Assembly (NCBI RefSeq): GCF_937997535.1
Contig: NZ_CALKTT010000082.1
Location: forward strand, 1-26,431
Direction: 5' to 3'
Length of the DNA: 26,431 nucleotides
Source: an uncultured Campylobacter sp.
GTDB taxonomy: Bacteria > Campylobacterota > Campylobacteria > Campylobacterales > Campylobacteraceae
The notes below the pieces were generated by a model. The model was given only the letters and a program-made list of their open reading frames with translations, searched no databases and was not told the DNA's origin. Positions 1-8,447 of this stretch are shown piece by piece (position 1 is the first letter of the stretch; every line of letters begins with the position of its first letter). Both the position numbers and the translations under genes were made by a program.

Positions 1-36
1 CCCGCCGATACCCGAGTCAAAAAACGCTATTTTCAA
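1..36 (-). CDS. murI: Glutamate racemase, N-terminal fragment
   Basis: Only the first 12 codons lie in the window, and the gene runs off the left edge. The minus strand reads M-K-I-A-F-F-D-S-G-I-G-G. This matches the conserved N-terminus of glutamate racemases, where the Asp-Ser of the FDSG motif belongs to the active site. The enzyme converts L-glutamate to D-glutamate for peptidoglycan. The start used here is TTG at 34-36; a second in-frame TTG four codons upstream (46-48) is also possible, and neither has a strong Shine-Dalgarno. It is divergent from the Sel1-repeat gene. The fragment is very short, so the call rests on the motif alone. Confidence 0.72.
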   Translation of the reverse strand, partial: MKIAFFDSGIGG

Positions 37-178
37 ATCTTTATCCAAGGTTAAAATTTCAAAAAAGGGATTATAGCTCAATCCAGGTAAAATTTAAATT
101 TTGAGCGGGCTTGGTGGATCTGCGGTCGGAATTCTCGCTACCTTATTAAAATTCGCGATAAATTTAATCAATTTCTTA

Positions 179-192
179 GGGGGGGGTAGAAT
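179..192 (+). promoter_or_regulatory. G8 homopolymer abutting a -10-like box
   Basis: Eight consecutive G at 179-186 are followed directly by TAGAAT (187-192), a good -10 match, about 30 bases before the start codon at 223. The tract would therefore lie in the spacer between the -35 and -10 elements. In Campylobacter, G tracts of about this length and longer are typical slipped-strand contingency loci. The position is seen directly; the promoter role is inferred. Confidence 0.5.
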
Positions 193-222
193 TAGCCAAA
201 TTTTACCCGGAAAGGATACTAA

Positions 223-906
223 ATGAAAAAATCGCTATTTGCGTTAGCATTTATCGCTTGCTTTGCGTTCGGAGCGACCGAGCTTGAGACGCTAGAAAAA
301 GAGTGCAATGACGGCAATATGGAGTCTTGCCTTAGAGCCGCTTTACAATACGAAGACAATACTAAAACACTTAAGCTGCTTGAAAAAACCTGCGACGGCG
401 GATATGAGCCAGGTTGCCTTGTAATGTCGATCAGAATGATGCAAGAAAATCCTAAAAAAGGCATCGAATATCATGAAAAAAGATGCGATGCGGGAGACGC
501 TATGTATTGTGGACTATTGGGATCAATGTATAGTGACGGAGATGGGGTTGAGAAAGATATATCAAAAGCGATAATCTACCTTGATAAATCTTGTAACCTG
601 GGGCAAGAGCTATCAGCGCTATCATGCGGTATGTTGGCAGATATGTACCGTAAAGGAGACGGTGTAAAAATAAATTTAATGAAAGCGGCGGTTTATGATA
701 AAAAAGGTTGCGATTTAGCGAGCGACCTACCGAGTTGCTTCAATTTCGCGATATTTAACTACAACTTTAACGATAAAAGCAAAGCCGCACAATACTTTAA
801 AAAAGCTTGCGATCTAGGCAAAAATAAAAATTCTCTTTTTATGAATCTGCCCGAGTTTAAAGAAACTTGGCAAAAATCCTGTGATATGTATGAGCTGCTA
901 AAATAG
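223..906 (+). CDS. Secreted cysteine-rich Sel1-repeat (Hcp-like) protein
   Basis: This is a 227-residue protein with a clear signal peptide (residues 1 to about 18, ending F-A-F-G). The mature part is a series of Sel1-like (TPR-related) alpha/alpha repeats, seen as C-D-x-G-x-x-x-x-C and L-A-D-M-Y-x-x-G-D-G-V type units. Regularly spaced cysteine pairs look like the disulfide-locked repeats of Helicobacter cysteine-rich proteins (HcpA family). It probably acts in the periplasm or outside the cell, and the specific partner is unknown. AAAGGA at 211-216 supports the ATG at 223. The G8 tract and TAGAAT box just upstream suggest it may be switched on and off. No operon partner is evident. Confidence 0.85.
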   Translation: MKKSLFALAFIACFAFGATELETLEKECNDGNMESCLRAALQYEDNTKTLKLLEKTCDGGYEPGCLVMSIRMMQENPKKGIEYHEKRCDAGDAMYCGLLGSMYSDGDGVEKDISKAIIYLDKSCNLGQELSALSCGMLADMYRKGDGVKINLMKAAVYDKKGCDLASDLPSCFNFAIFNYNFNDKSKAAQYFKKACDLGKNKNSLFMNLPEFKETWQKSCDMYELLK

Positions 907-1676
907 CGCGCCGAGCCGCGGTCGGTACAATACGCGTCGGCTGCGGATTAAAATCCCGCCGCCTTTAAATTTAAATCGTGGCGGTAGGCTACTAAGCTCA
1001 ACGATAAATTTTAAATTGATCGGGCGATATGTGGCAGAATTTAACGTAAATTTACACGGATCCTGCATAGATTTTAGCGCAAGCAAAGCGCGAAAAAAAG
1101 ACGCAAATTTGTCATAAATAAAATACGTGCCAAAAAGCATAGATTGGCACGCAGCAAAATTTTAAGTTAGAATTTATGAAATCTTATGTGCTTCGCCTCT
1201 GCAAGGATCGGGTGAAAGTAGAATTGCAAGATCGGAATTTACGCAGTCTCAAATATAAAGTTTCGCGTTAATTTTTTGATGTGGAATTTAGAATTTTAAA
1301 ATTCCTAGAGCTTCGAATCTGGCGCTGAGCCTTGAAATATCGTAGCGATAGAATTTTAAAATTTGCCGCTGCATCGCTTTAAAAATCTTGCTTGAAAATT
1401 TTAATTATGCAGCGTAAAATTTTTCATTTCTGCCAGGGCGCTGCGTTTTTCTATAAAAATTTTGCTCTTTTGCTCTGGTGCTGTGTTTTCGTCGTAGAAT
1501 TTCGCGACTTTTTACGGCGCAGAATTTTTAGCGCGAAGTTCCTCATTATTTTTGCTTGTTAAAATTTAAGCGATAAATCCCACGATGTTAAATTTGCACG
1601 GCATAAGGCTCTTATCTCTAGGCGCCACTTTGAAGCGAAATGAGGTAAAATTCTACGTGGCGCAAAAGGCGCCCGA
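907..1676. other. 770-base gap without a recognisable gene
   Basis: No ORF here looks like a real protein. The sequence is rich in AAAATTTT-type words. It holds a perfect 8-bp inverted repeat, CGTGCCAA (1126-1133) with TTGGCACG (1144-1151) around a 10-base loop, without a T-run after it on the plus strand. A diverged pair of near-repeats sits at about 1438-1463 and 1478-1502. It could be a decayed gene or could carry a small RNA; neither can be shown by reading alone. Confidence 0.45.
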
Positions 1677-2531
1677 TTAGGCTTTGCGGCGTCCTTGCAT
1701 ACTGCGCAAAAGCGCGATCTCCTCCGCCCAGAGGCTATCGTCGATCGTTTCTAAAATCAGCGGGATCTCGTCGATGTTCGGGTCGTTCATGATGTTTTCA
1801 AACGCCGCGAGCCCCAAAAATCCGCGCCCGAGGCTCTCGTGCCGATCCTTACGCACGCCAAGCTCGTTTTTCGTGTCGTTTAGGTGCATGCCGCTTAAAA
1901 ATTTATAGCCGATCGCGCGGTCAAACTCGCTCATTGTGCGCTCATAGGTCTGCCGGCTGCGCAGGTCGTATCCTGCGGCGAACGCGTGACAGGTGTCGAT
2001 GCAGACGCCGATGCGATCTTTATTTGAAATTTTATCGATCACATAAGCGAGCTGAGCGAAATCATAGCCGAGATTGGAGCCCTGGCCGGCGGTATTTTCG
2101 AGCACGAGCTTGACGCCTGCGGTGTTTGCGATGGCGAAATTTAGCGACCCTGCGATATTATCCAGGCACTCTTGAGCTGAAATTTCATTTAGATGCGAGC
2201 CCGGATGAAAGTTCAAAAGCCTAAGCCCGAGCGCCTCGCAGCGGCGGATCTCGTCCACGAAGGCGTTTAGAGACTTCTCGCGCTCCACCTCACGCGGATG
2301 GCCCAAATTTATGAGGTAGCTGTCGTGCACCAAGACATGTTCCGCGCGGATGCCGCTTTGCTTCAGCGCATCCTTAAACGCGATGGTCTCCTCCGCGCTA
2401 AGCGGTGACGCATCCCATCTGCGCTGATTTTTGACGAACATCGCAAACGCGTCCGCCCCGATCTTTGCGGCGTTTAACGGCGCGTTGAAAACCCCGCCGC
2501 TAGCACTCACATGCGCTCCGATCCGCTTCAT
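1677..2531 (-). CDS. nfo: Endonuclease IV (AP endonuclease)
   Basis: This 284-residue protein closely matches the length of the family (E. coli Nfo has 285). It cleaves DNA 5' of abasic sites in base-excision repair using three Zn ions. All nine expected metal ligands are present at the E. coli numbering: H69, H109, E145, D179, H182, H216, D229, H231 and E261. The signature stretches L-E-N-T-A-G-Q-G, C-I-D-T-C-H-A and H-L-N-D-T-K are intact. On the minus strand the ATG at 2531 is preceded by TAGGAGG-like sequence with good spacing. It stands alone, with the lipoprotein gene upstream on the same strand but about 360 bases away. Confidence 0.97.
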   Translation of the reverse strand: MKRIGAHVSASGGVFNAPLNAAKIGADAFAMFVKNQRRWDASPLSAEETIAFKDALKQSGIRAEHVLVHDSYLINLGHPREVEREKSLNAFVDEIRRCEALGLRLLNFHPGSHLNEISAQECLDNIAGSLNFAIANTAGVKLVLENTAGQGSNLGYDFAQLAYVIDKISNKDRIGVCIDTCHAFAAGYDLRSRQTYERTMSEFDRAIGYKFLSGMHLNDTKNELGVRKDRHESLGRGFLGLAAFENIMNDPNIDEIPLILETIDDSLWAEEIALLRSMQGRRKA

Positions 2532-2892
2532 TTTACCTCCTAAATTTTATTTTACGCCGCGTGCGGTAAATTTCATAAACCCGAGCCGCGCTCAGATTTT
2601 CTAAATTTAAATACGCACTTTTTCTTTCGCACATACGCGCTGTTTGGTAAATTTCGCCGCGAAGAGCCGGCGAAGAGCGCTAATAAAACCGCGCCGTTTG
2701 CGCAGCTTAGGCAGCCACCCCGCCGAGTAATGGAATTTTGACCGCTCGCGCCGTGTTTTGGGCGGCTACTATAGCGCATTATTCCCGCGCGCTTACAAAC
2801 GCCTGCTGCGCGAAATTTTACTCGTTCGCGATTTGCTCGCGCCGCCCGCGGAATCGCATCTCACGCGCCACAAACATTGATCGCACGAGATT
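2532..2892. other. 361-base gap, nothing recognised
   Basis: The gap between the lipoprotein and nfo genes (both minus strand) is locally GC-rich with many CGCG words. Short open frames exist on both strands, but none has a family motif or a convincing ribosome binding site. A promoter for nfo is expected here, but no box stands out. Confidence 0.4.
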
Positions 2893-3387
2893 TTACTGCA
2901 GCTCGCGGATTTTGATCTTTACGCCGCGTTTTGCGTCGGCGAAGCTTATGGATCTTCCGCCGCCGTCCTTGCTGCGGCAAACTTTATAATCGATAGAGCC
3001 AGCTTGCAGGCTTTGCGCTAGGCAACGGCGCTCGCCCGTGTCGCTACCGCCAAAGATCGGTTTGCCGTCTAGGATTTCGCCCAGAAGCCCGCGGTAGTGC
3101 TCGGCACCGAAGAATTTTTTATTGAAAACGAGCTCGTCGTCGCACGCGCCGTTCATGCAAATTTTATCGCCTTTTAAAACCAGGCTCAGCACGCTGATGC
3201 CGCTTGCGTAAATTTGAACCTCGGTTTGGTTCTTAAATTTACGCATAAAGCCCGCGTCGCTAGTGCGAGTAAGCGGCGAAATGACGGTGAAATTTACAGC
3301 TTGCGTGGAAGCGGGCTTGAGTGCGGTGGTAGCGCAGCCTGCGAGCAGAAGCGAAAGTGCAAGCGGCGCCAGAAAAGAGCATTTCAT
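2893..3387 (-). CDS. Small predicted lipoprotein, family unknown
   Basis: This is a 164-residue protein. The N-terminus is a lipoprotein signal: a basic start, a hydrophobic core and lipobox L-A-G-C with C18 as the lipidated residue. The mature part has two close cysteine pairs: C-M-N-G-A-C in the middle, and the cysteines of R-R-C-L-A and K-V-C-R-S near the C-terminus. I do not recognise a named domain. AAGGATTATTT directly before the ATG is a good ribosome binding site. It is probably anchored in the inner or outer membrane facing the periplasm. Small lipoproteins of this kind are common in Campylobacter, and its role is unknown. Confidence 0.8.
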   Translation of the reverse strand: MKCSFLAPLALSLLLAGCATTALKPASTQAVNFTVISPLTRTSDAGFMRKFKNQTEVQIYASGISVLSLVLKGDKICMNGACDDELVFNKKFFGAEHYRGLLGEILDGKPIFGGSDTGERRCLAQSLQAGSIDYKVCRSKDGGGRSISFADAKRGVKIKIRELQ

Positions 3388-3428
3388 AAATAATCCTTAA
3401 TTTAAGTTGGGTTTAAGTGCGTCTTGAG

Positions 3429-3434
3429 TAGAAT
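3429..3434 (+). promoter_or_regulatory. Candidate -10 box for tRNA-Glu
   Basis: TAGAAT lies 30 bases before the mature tRNA 5' end, in an A/T-rich stretch. The distance fits a short leader. No clear -35 element is visible, as is usual for Campylobacter sigma-70 promoters. Confidence 0.3.
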
Positions 3435-3464
3435 ACCGCCTTTAATCTTAATACCAGATTAAGT

Positions 3465-3539
3465 GGCCCCTTCGTCTAACGGTTAGGACATCGCCCTTTC
3501 ACGGCGGTAAAACGAGTTCGAATCTCGTAGGGGTCGCCA
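3465..3539 (+). tRNA. tRNA-Glu (anticodon TTC)
   Basis: A full cloverleaf can be drawn over 75 nt. The acceptor arm GGCCCCT pairs with AGGGGTC (one G-U), and the D arm has GTCTAACGGTTAGGAC. The anticodon loop CTTTCAC carries TTC at 3498-3500, followed by the T arm CGAG-TTCGAAT-CTCG. Discriminator G and an encoded CCA end the gene. It reads GAA/GAG codons and supplies Glu-tRNA, also used for tetrapyrrole synthesis where glutamyl-tRNA reductase is present. Confidence 0.97.
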
Positions 3540-3801
3540 CTTCTAGTTTTAAAATTTTTTGACGCAAATCTTAGTTTTTGTAAAATTCTGAAATTTTATC
3601 TAACTGCTAAATTTTAAAATTATGCGCTTTCGCTGCTTCCTGCGCTACAAAATTCCAAGACTGCACATAAATTCTACCTGATAATTTTAAAATTTATCCC
3701 CGCCGAATTTACGTAATAAATTTTATGCGGACATATGGAACTTAATGAAATAAAACTCGCAAATTTAGCTCTTTCTAAAAAAAATTCGCTAAATTTATTG
3801 A

Positions 3802-4539
3802 ATGCAAAATTTTAAAGAATATGTAAATGAAATTCTAAAAAATCATCCTGGCGAGCGCGTCACGAGCTTTAGTTTCGAGGGTGAGAAATACTGGCTAAAG
3901 CAGCCGGAACTGCGCATCCGCGGTGGATTGCTTACGAAAATATTTAAAGCAAATCCGAAAGCCGCTTTCGATTACGAAGCGCTAAAATGCGAGAGCCTGT
4001 ACGCAGCCGGCGCGCCTGTGCCGCAGCTGGTGCTGCGAGACGAGAACTTTTTCGTACTCAAAGACGGCGGCACGCCGGTGGACGAGGTGCTAAAAAGCTC
4101 GGATGAGGCATCTTGTGTGGCGCTCATTCAGGGTTACGCTGCGGCGTTAGCACAGCTGCATTCGCGCGGCTTCATACACGGCAGACCCGCGCTGCGCGAC
4201 GTTTTAGTAAAAAACGGCGAGATGAAATTTATAGATTTTGAAAATCGCGGCGAGCGCGGTGATCTGCAAAAAGCCAAAATGCGAGATTTTTTGCTGTTTG
4301 TCTATGATCTTTGTCGCGAAGGTCTGAGCGAAGGCTTTGTGCGCGCAAGCATTTACACCTACGCCTCAAGCGGCGAGCAGGGCGTAGTGCAAAGTGCGTG
4401 GGCTATGGTGCGTACGTTGCGTCCGATATATTTTATCGCTAGGCTCTTGCCGCAAAAATTTAAAGATCTAAACGCGCTCGTGCGCACGTTTGAGCTCTGC
4501 CTAAAAATAATTGAGGAAAACGATGGTCAAACAAAGTAA
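3802..4539 (+). CDS. WaaP/RIO-like small kinase
   Basis: This 245-residue protein has the compact kinase fold of the Kdo/WaaP lipopolysaccharide kinase and BUD32/RIO group. Visible motifs are an N-terminal Y-W-L-K (candidate ATP-binding Lys33), the catalytic-loop equivalent H-G-R-P-A-L-R-D (residues 126-133), and I-D-F-E-N (residues 144-148) in place of the DFG metal-binding motif. It is likely cytosolic. Related Campylobacter proteins are called toluene-tolerance or LPS-core kinase-like, but the substrate cannot be read from the sequence; a core sugar or a protein are both possible. It overlaps the following transporter gene by 17 bases, so the two are translated together. The promoter is probably in the A/T-rich 260 bases after tRNA-Glu. 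Confidence 0.75.
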   Translation: MQNFKEYVNEILKNHPGERVTSFSFEGEKYWLKQPELRIRGGLLTKIFKANPKAAFDYEALKCESLYAAGAPVPQLVLRDENFFVLKDGGTPVDEVLKSSDEASCVALIQGYAAALAQLHSRGFIHGRPALRDVLVKNGEMKFIDFENRGERGDLQKAKMRDFLLFVYDLCREGLSEGFVRASIYTYASSGEQGVVQSAWAMVRTLRPIYFIARLLPQKFKDLNALVRTFELCLKIIEENDGQTK

Positions 4540-5722
4540 ATTCGCTAAATTTAAGCTGATAATTATACTCGCCTATATGTCAGCTCTGGCGCCCTTGTCT
4601 ACCGATATGTATCTGCCCGCGCTGGAAAAGGTAAAGGCGAGCTTTGCTACGAGCGAGTTTTACACTCAGCTATCGGTTGCGAGCTTTTTCATCGCTTTTG
4701 CGCTAGGACAGCTCGTTTATGGGCCGCTAAGCGATAAATTCGGCCGTAAAAAGCCGCTATACGCGGGCGTTTTGCTTTTCATATGTGCGTCGCTTGCCTG
4801 CGTGAGCTTTGATAGCGTTTATGCGTTTATATTTTTTAGGTTTTTGCAAGCTTTGGGCGGGTGTGCGGGAGTGGTGCTTGCGAGAGCTGTAATTAACGAT
4901 AAATTTGAGTTGCACGAGGCTGCGGCGATGTTTGCGCTGATGATGGTCGTGGGCTCGCTAGCACCGATGCTAGCACCAACTCTAGGCGGATTTGTTCTAG
5001 ATTTTTTCTCGTGGCAAGCGATTTTTGCGATTTTGTTCGCTCTTGGAATTTTGCTTTTTGCATTTATATTTTTCGGACTTGACGAGAGCGCGCAGATAGA
5101 TGGAACTGCTATTCTTAGCGTAAAAGGCGTGCTTGGCGAATACGGCATAATCTTACGAAATAAAGAATTTATGCGCTATACGTTAGGATTTGCAGTTGCG
5201 ATGAGCGCGCTTTTTGCTTATATCACGGGCTCTAGCTTTATATTTTTGGGCTATTACGGGTTGGGTGAGCATGCCTTTGGCGTAATATTTGGCATCAACG
5301 CTCTTGGAATGACCCTCGTTTCGGCACTAAATGCCAAGCTCGTGCAAAATCGCGAACCCACAGCTTTATTAAATTTCGGCCTAATAGCGATGCTTGTGAC
5401 GAGCCTGATTTTGCTCGCATGCTCTATGCTTGACCTTCCCTTCATCTGCTTTGAGGCTTCGCTTTTCGTATTGCTTTCATCGCTCGGCTTTGTCGCGCCT
5501 AACGCCACGACGCTTGCGATGGCGCTGTATAAGGACGGCAGCTCTGGCGCAGCTTCGGCGGTACTGGGGACTGCGCAGTTTGCTATTGCCGGGGCTATTT
5601 CGTTTATCGTGGGTGCAGTGGGAGCGAATAAGCCGTTTTTGCTCGCAAGTGTGATGGCGATTTGTGCTCTTTGTGCGAACGCTGTGTATTTTTTATTGCG
5701 AGAAAAGAATCAAAAATTTTAA
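4523..5722 (+). CDS. Bcr/CflA family drug efflux transporter (MFS)
   Basis: This is a 399-residue, 12-TM inner-membrane proton antiporter of the 14.A.1.2 drug-resistance type. Signatures are L-A-P-L-S-T-D-M-Y-L-P-A in TM1 and the loop 2-3 motif G-P-L-S-D-K-F-G-R-K (about residues 65-74). A-P-T-L-G-G-F in TM5 is the antiporter motif. I chose the ATG at 4523 because GAGGA (4513-4517) sits at the right distance; the TTG at 4511 would place the start before this site. The gene overlaps the kinase gene by 17 bases. Substrate specificity within Bcr/CflA (bicyclomycin, phenicols, others) cannot be read from the sequence. Confidence 0.92.
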   Translation: MVKQSKFAKFKLIIILAYMSALAPLSTDMYLPALEKVKASFATSEFYTQLSVASFFIAFALGQLVYGPLSDKFGRKKPLYAGVLLFICASLACVSFDSVYAFIFFRFLQALGGCAGVVLARAVINDKFELHEAAAMFALMMVVGSLAPMLAPTLGGFVLDFFSWQAIFAILFALGILLFAFIFFGLDESAQIDGTAILSVKGVLGEYGIILRNKEFMRYTLGFAVAMSALFAYITGSSFIFLGYYGLGEHAFGVIFGINALGMTLVSALNAKLVQNREPTALLNFGLIAMLVTSLILLACSMLDLPFICFEASLFVLLSSLGFVAPNATTLAMALYKDGSSGAASAVLGTAQFAIAGAISFIVGAVGANKPFLLASVMAICALCANAVYFLLREKNQKF

Positions 5723-5824
5723 TTTTAATATTTTTTAAATTTATCGTTAAGGATTGATTAGCTAAAATTAGCTTTCGTTCTTTCAGTGTAAGAAAGACAA
5801 TTCGGTAAAAAAGGAAACAAGCCA

Positions 5825-7648
5825 ATGAGCGATATTATCGCATATAAACTTAACGGTGAAATTTATGATACTCAAAGTATCGGCGAGCGCGCTAACGAGG
5901 CGCAGCCGATATATTTCGATAACTCCGAGGACGCGCTTAAAATTCTGCGCCACTCCTGTGCGCACCTTTTGGCGCAGGCGGTGCGCGAGCTTTATCCGAG
6001 CGCTAAATTTTTCGTAGGACCCGCGATCGAGGATGGGTTTTACTACGACATCCGCGTCAGCAAAGATAACGGCGAAAAGCTCGGCGAAGAGGATCTAAAG
6101 ACGATCGAAAAAAAGATGCGCGCGCTTGCCGAGGCAAATTTAGAGATTAAAAAGATAGCCTCCACCAAAGAGGCGGTTGCGAAAAAATATTCAAACGACG
6201 ATCTTAAGCAGGAAGTTTTAAAACGTATCCCCGAAGGCCCGGTGAGCTTATACGCGCAGGGCGAGTTTGAGGACATCTGCCGCGGCCCGCATGTGCAAAA
6301 TACGAAATTTTTGAAAAATTTTGCCCTTACGCGCATTGCAGGAGCGTATCTCGGCGGCGACGAGAAGCGCGAGATGCTAACTCGCATCTACGGCGTCGTA
6401 TTTGCCGACAAAGATAGCCTTAAAAAGCACCTTGCGATGTTAGAAGAAGCTAAGAAGCGCGATCACCGAAAGCTCGGAGCCGAGATGAAATTCTTCACCT
6501 TCGACGAGCAGATTGGCGCGGGACTTCCGATCTGGCTTCCTGCGGGCACGAGGATGCGTATAAAGCTCGAGGAGCGCCTTTATAGGCAGCTTCGCAAGCG
6601 CGGCTACGAGCCGGTGCGCGGCCCTGAAATTTTAAAATCCGACGCGTGGAAGATCAGCGGGCACTACAGTAACTACAAAGAAAATATGTATTTTACGACG
6701 ATCGAGGATCAAGAATACGGCATCAAGCCGATGAACTGCGTCGGTCATATCAAGGTTTATCAAAGCGAAATCCGCTCATATCGCGATCTGCCGCTTAAAT
6801 TTTGCGAGTACGGCGTCGTGCACCGCCACGAAAAAAGCGGCGTTTTGCACGGGCTTTTCCGTGTGCGCGAGTTTACGCAGGACGATGCGCATCTGTTTGT
6901 GATGCCGAGCCAGATCAAAGAAAACGTCTATGAAATTTTAGATTTCGTAGAGCTTTTGATGAAAGCTTTCGGCTTTGAATACGAGCTTGAAATTTCGACC
7001 AAGCCGCAAAAGGCGGTCGGCGACGACGAGGTTTGGGATATCGCGACGAAGGCTTTAAAAGACGCACTTGACGAAAAAGGCTTAAAATATGGTCTAGACG
7101 AGGGAGGCGGCGCATTTTACGGACCTAAGATCGACATCAAAATCACCGACGCGCTCGGTCGAAAATGGCAGTGCGGCACGGTGCAGGTCGATTTTAACCT
7201 GCCTGCGCGCTTCGAGCTTGGCTATATCGACGAAAACAATGAAAAAAAGCAGCCCGTGATGCTGCATCGCGCGATTTTGGGAAGCTTCGAGCGGTTCGTG
7301 GGGATTTTGCTCGAGCACACCGCGGGCGAGCTTCCGTTTTGGATCTGTCCTACGCAGGTATCAATCGTGCCGATCGGTGAAGCGCACGCAGACTACGCGA
7401 AAGAAATTTTAAATTTGCTGCGCGCGGCGGACATTGACGGCGAAATTTTAGATAGAAACGAGACGTTAAATAAACGAATCAGAACGGCTGAAAAGCAGAA
7501 GGTGCCGCTCATCATCGTCCTAGGCGATAATGAAGTTTCGGCTCGCAGCGTGGCCTTGCGCGATCGCAGGGCGCGCGAACAGCGAAATTTAGGGCTGGAT
7601 GAGTTTTTAAATTTCGTAAAAGCTAAATTAAACGAGGTGAATTTTTGA
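5825..7648 (+). CDS. thrS: Threonyl-tRNA synthetase
   Basis: This 607-residue class II synthetase charges tRNA-Thr. It has the editing-domain motif H-S-C-A-H (HxxxH) with the later C-R-G-P-H. The catalytic core shows the Zn ligands (Cys of M-N-C-V-G-H, His of V-L-H-G-L-F, His of M-L-H-R-A-I-L-G), motif 2 R-H-E-K-S-G and motif 3 G-S-F-E-R. The anticodon-binding domain covers about the last 110 residues. It lacks most of the N-terminal TGS domain found in E. coli ThrS, as is normal for the shorter epsilonproteobacterial form. AAAGGAAAC precedes the ATG. A palindrome AGCTAA-AA-TTAGCT (5760-5773), containing TAAAAT, may be its promoter. infC starts inside its stop codon. Confidence 0.97.
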   Translation: MSDIIAYKLNGEIYDTQSIGERANEAQPIYFDNSEDALKILRHSCAHLLAQAVRELYPSAKFFVGPAIEDGFYYDIRVSKDNGEKLGEEDLKTIEKKMRALAEANLEIKKIASTKEAVAKKYSNDDLKQEVLKRIPEGPVSLYAQGEFEDICRGPHVQNTKFLKNFALTRIAGAYLGGDEKREMLTRIYGVVFADKDSLKKHLAMLEEAKKRDHRKLGAEMKFFTFDEQIGAGLPIWLPAGTRMRIKLEERLYRQLRKRGYEPVRGPEILKSDAWKISGHYSNYKENMYFTTIEDQEYGIKPMNCVGHIKVYQSEIRSYRDLPLKFCEYGVVHRHEKSGVLHGLFRVREFTQDDAHLFVMPSQIKENVYEILDFVELLMKAFGFEYELEISTKPQKAVGDDEVWDIATKALKDALDEKGLKYGLDEGGGAFYGPKIDIKITDALGRKWQCGTVQVDFNLPARFELGYIDENNEKKQPVMLHRAILGSFERFVGILLEHTAGELPFWICPTQVSIVPIGEAHADYAKEILNLLRAADIDGEILDRNETLNKRIRTAEKQKVPLIIVLGDNEVSARSVALRDRRAREQRNLGLDEFLNFVKAKLNEVNF

Positions 7649-8166
7649 GCAGAGAGAAAGAGGTTTTTCTAAACGAGGACATTCCGGCTAGCGAAGTCAG
7701 GTGCATAGGCGACAACGGCGAGGTTTACGGCATAATTTCAAAGGCGCAGGCGTTGCAAATCGCCGAGCGAGAGGGCGTGGATCTGGTTTTGATAGCGCCC
7801 GATGCAAAGCCGCCCGTTTGCAAGGTCATGAACTATAGCAAATTTCGCTATCAGCAGGAAAAAAAGCTCAAAGAGGCGAAAAAAAAGCAAAAAATCATCG
7901 AAGTCAAAGAGATCAAGCTGTCCGCTAAAATCGCTCAAAACGACATTAATTATAAAGTAAAACACGCGAAAGAATTCCTTAGTAGCGGCAAACACGTCAA
8001 ACTTCGCGTATTTTTAAAAGGGCGCGAGATGTCAAGCCCAGAAATCGGCGTAAATTTGCTCAATAAAATTTGGGATGAATTTTTCGCAGAAGTGGCCGAT
8101 CGCGATAAGGCGCCTGCGCTGGAGGGTCGCTACGTAAATATGCTGATCACGCCGAAAAATGCGTAG
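7645..8166 (+). CDS. infC: Translation initiation factor IF-3
   Basis: This 173-residue protein has the IF3-N domain (L-N-E-D-I-P followed by V-R-C-I-G-D-N-G) and the IF3-C domain (E-I-K-L-S-A-K-I, then K-V-R-V/L-F-L-K-G-R-E). Between them is a lysine-rich linker helix (residues 60-90). IF3 binds the 30S subunit and rejects non-standard start codons. The start is TTG at 7645, overlapping the TGA of thrS, with GAGGTG (7634-7639) as ribosome binding site. A non-ATG start in infC matches the known self-regulation of IF3, although E. coli uses ATT. The gene is co-translated with thrS. Confidence 0.96.
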   Translation: MSREKEVFLNEDIPASEVRCIGDNGEVYGIISKAQALQIAEREGVDLVLIAPDAKPPVCKVMNYSKFRYQQEKKLKEAKKKQKIIEVKEIKLSAKIAQNDINYKVKHAKEFLSSGKHVKLRVFLKGREMSSPEIGVNLLNKIWDEFFAEVADRDKAPALEGRYVNMLITPKNA

Positions 8167-8209
8167 CGTAAATTTAACGGTATTTTGCGCCGAGTGCGGC
8201 AAAATTTTA

Positions 8210-8252
8210 AAATTTACGCGCTGTTTTTCCCCGCGGTACAGCGCGTAAATTT
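8210..8252 (+). repeat. 15-bp perfect hairpin after infC
   Basis: AAATTTACGCGCTGT (8210-8224) pairs perfectly with ACAGCGCGTAAATTT (8238-8252) around a 13-base loop. A further partial copy of the arm (GCGTAAATTT) occurs at 8166-8175, giving an alternative pairing partner. No T-run follows, so it is not a textbook terminator. An attenuator, RNA processing site or mRNA 3' stabiliser are possible roles. Confidence 0.6.
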
Positions 8253-8441
8253 AAACTAAATAGCAAAATTTTAAAATTTATACAGGCTAGTTTATCTCTA
8301 AATTTAACCCTTTAAATTTGTATAAATTTTTTGGATCCAGCTAAACCGAATCTTAAACGGGCGGCAAAATTTAACTTTAAATTTATCTTGCGTTAATTTA
8401 AGCTCTAAAATTCCTTAAATTCAAATTTTTCAAAGAAACTT

Positions 8442-8447
8442 TATTAT
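8442..8447 (+). promoter_or_regulatory. Candidate -10 box for rpmI-rplT
   Basis: TATTAT within TTATTATATA lies about 34 bases before the rpmI start, downstream of a T/A-rich stretch. If correct, transcription would start near 8454 and give a short leader. Weak evidence; no -35 is clear. Confidence 0.35.

Noticed and set aside
1176..1271. 31-codon ORF starting ATG 1176
   Set aside because: No ribosome binding site and no recognisable features; such short frames are expected by chance.
2573..2989. Small ORFs on both strands between nfo and the lipoprotein gene
   Set aside because: They are basic, arginine-rich translations of GC-rich DNA with no motif or initiation signal.
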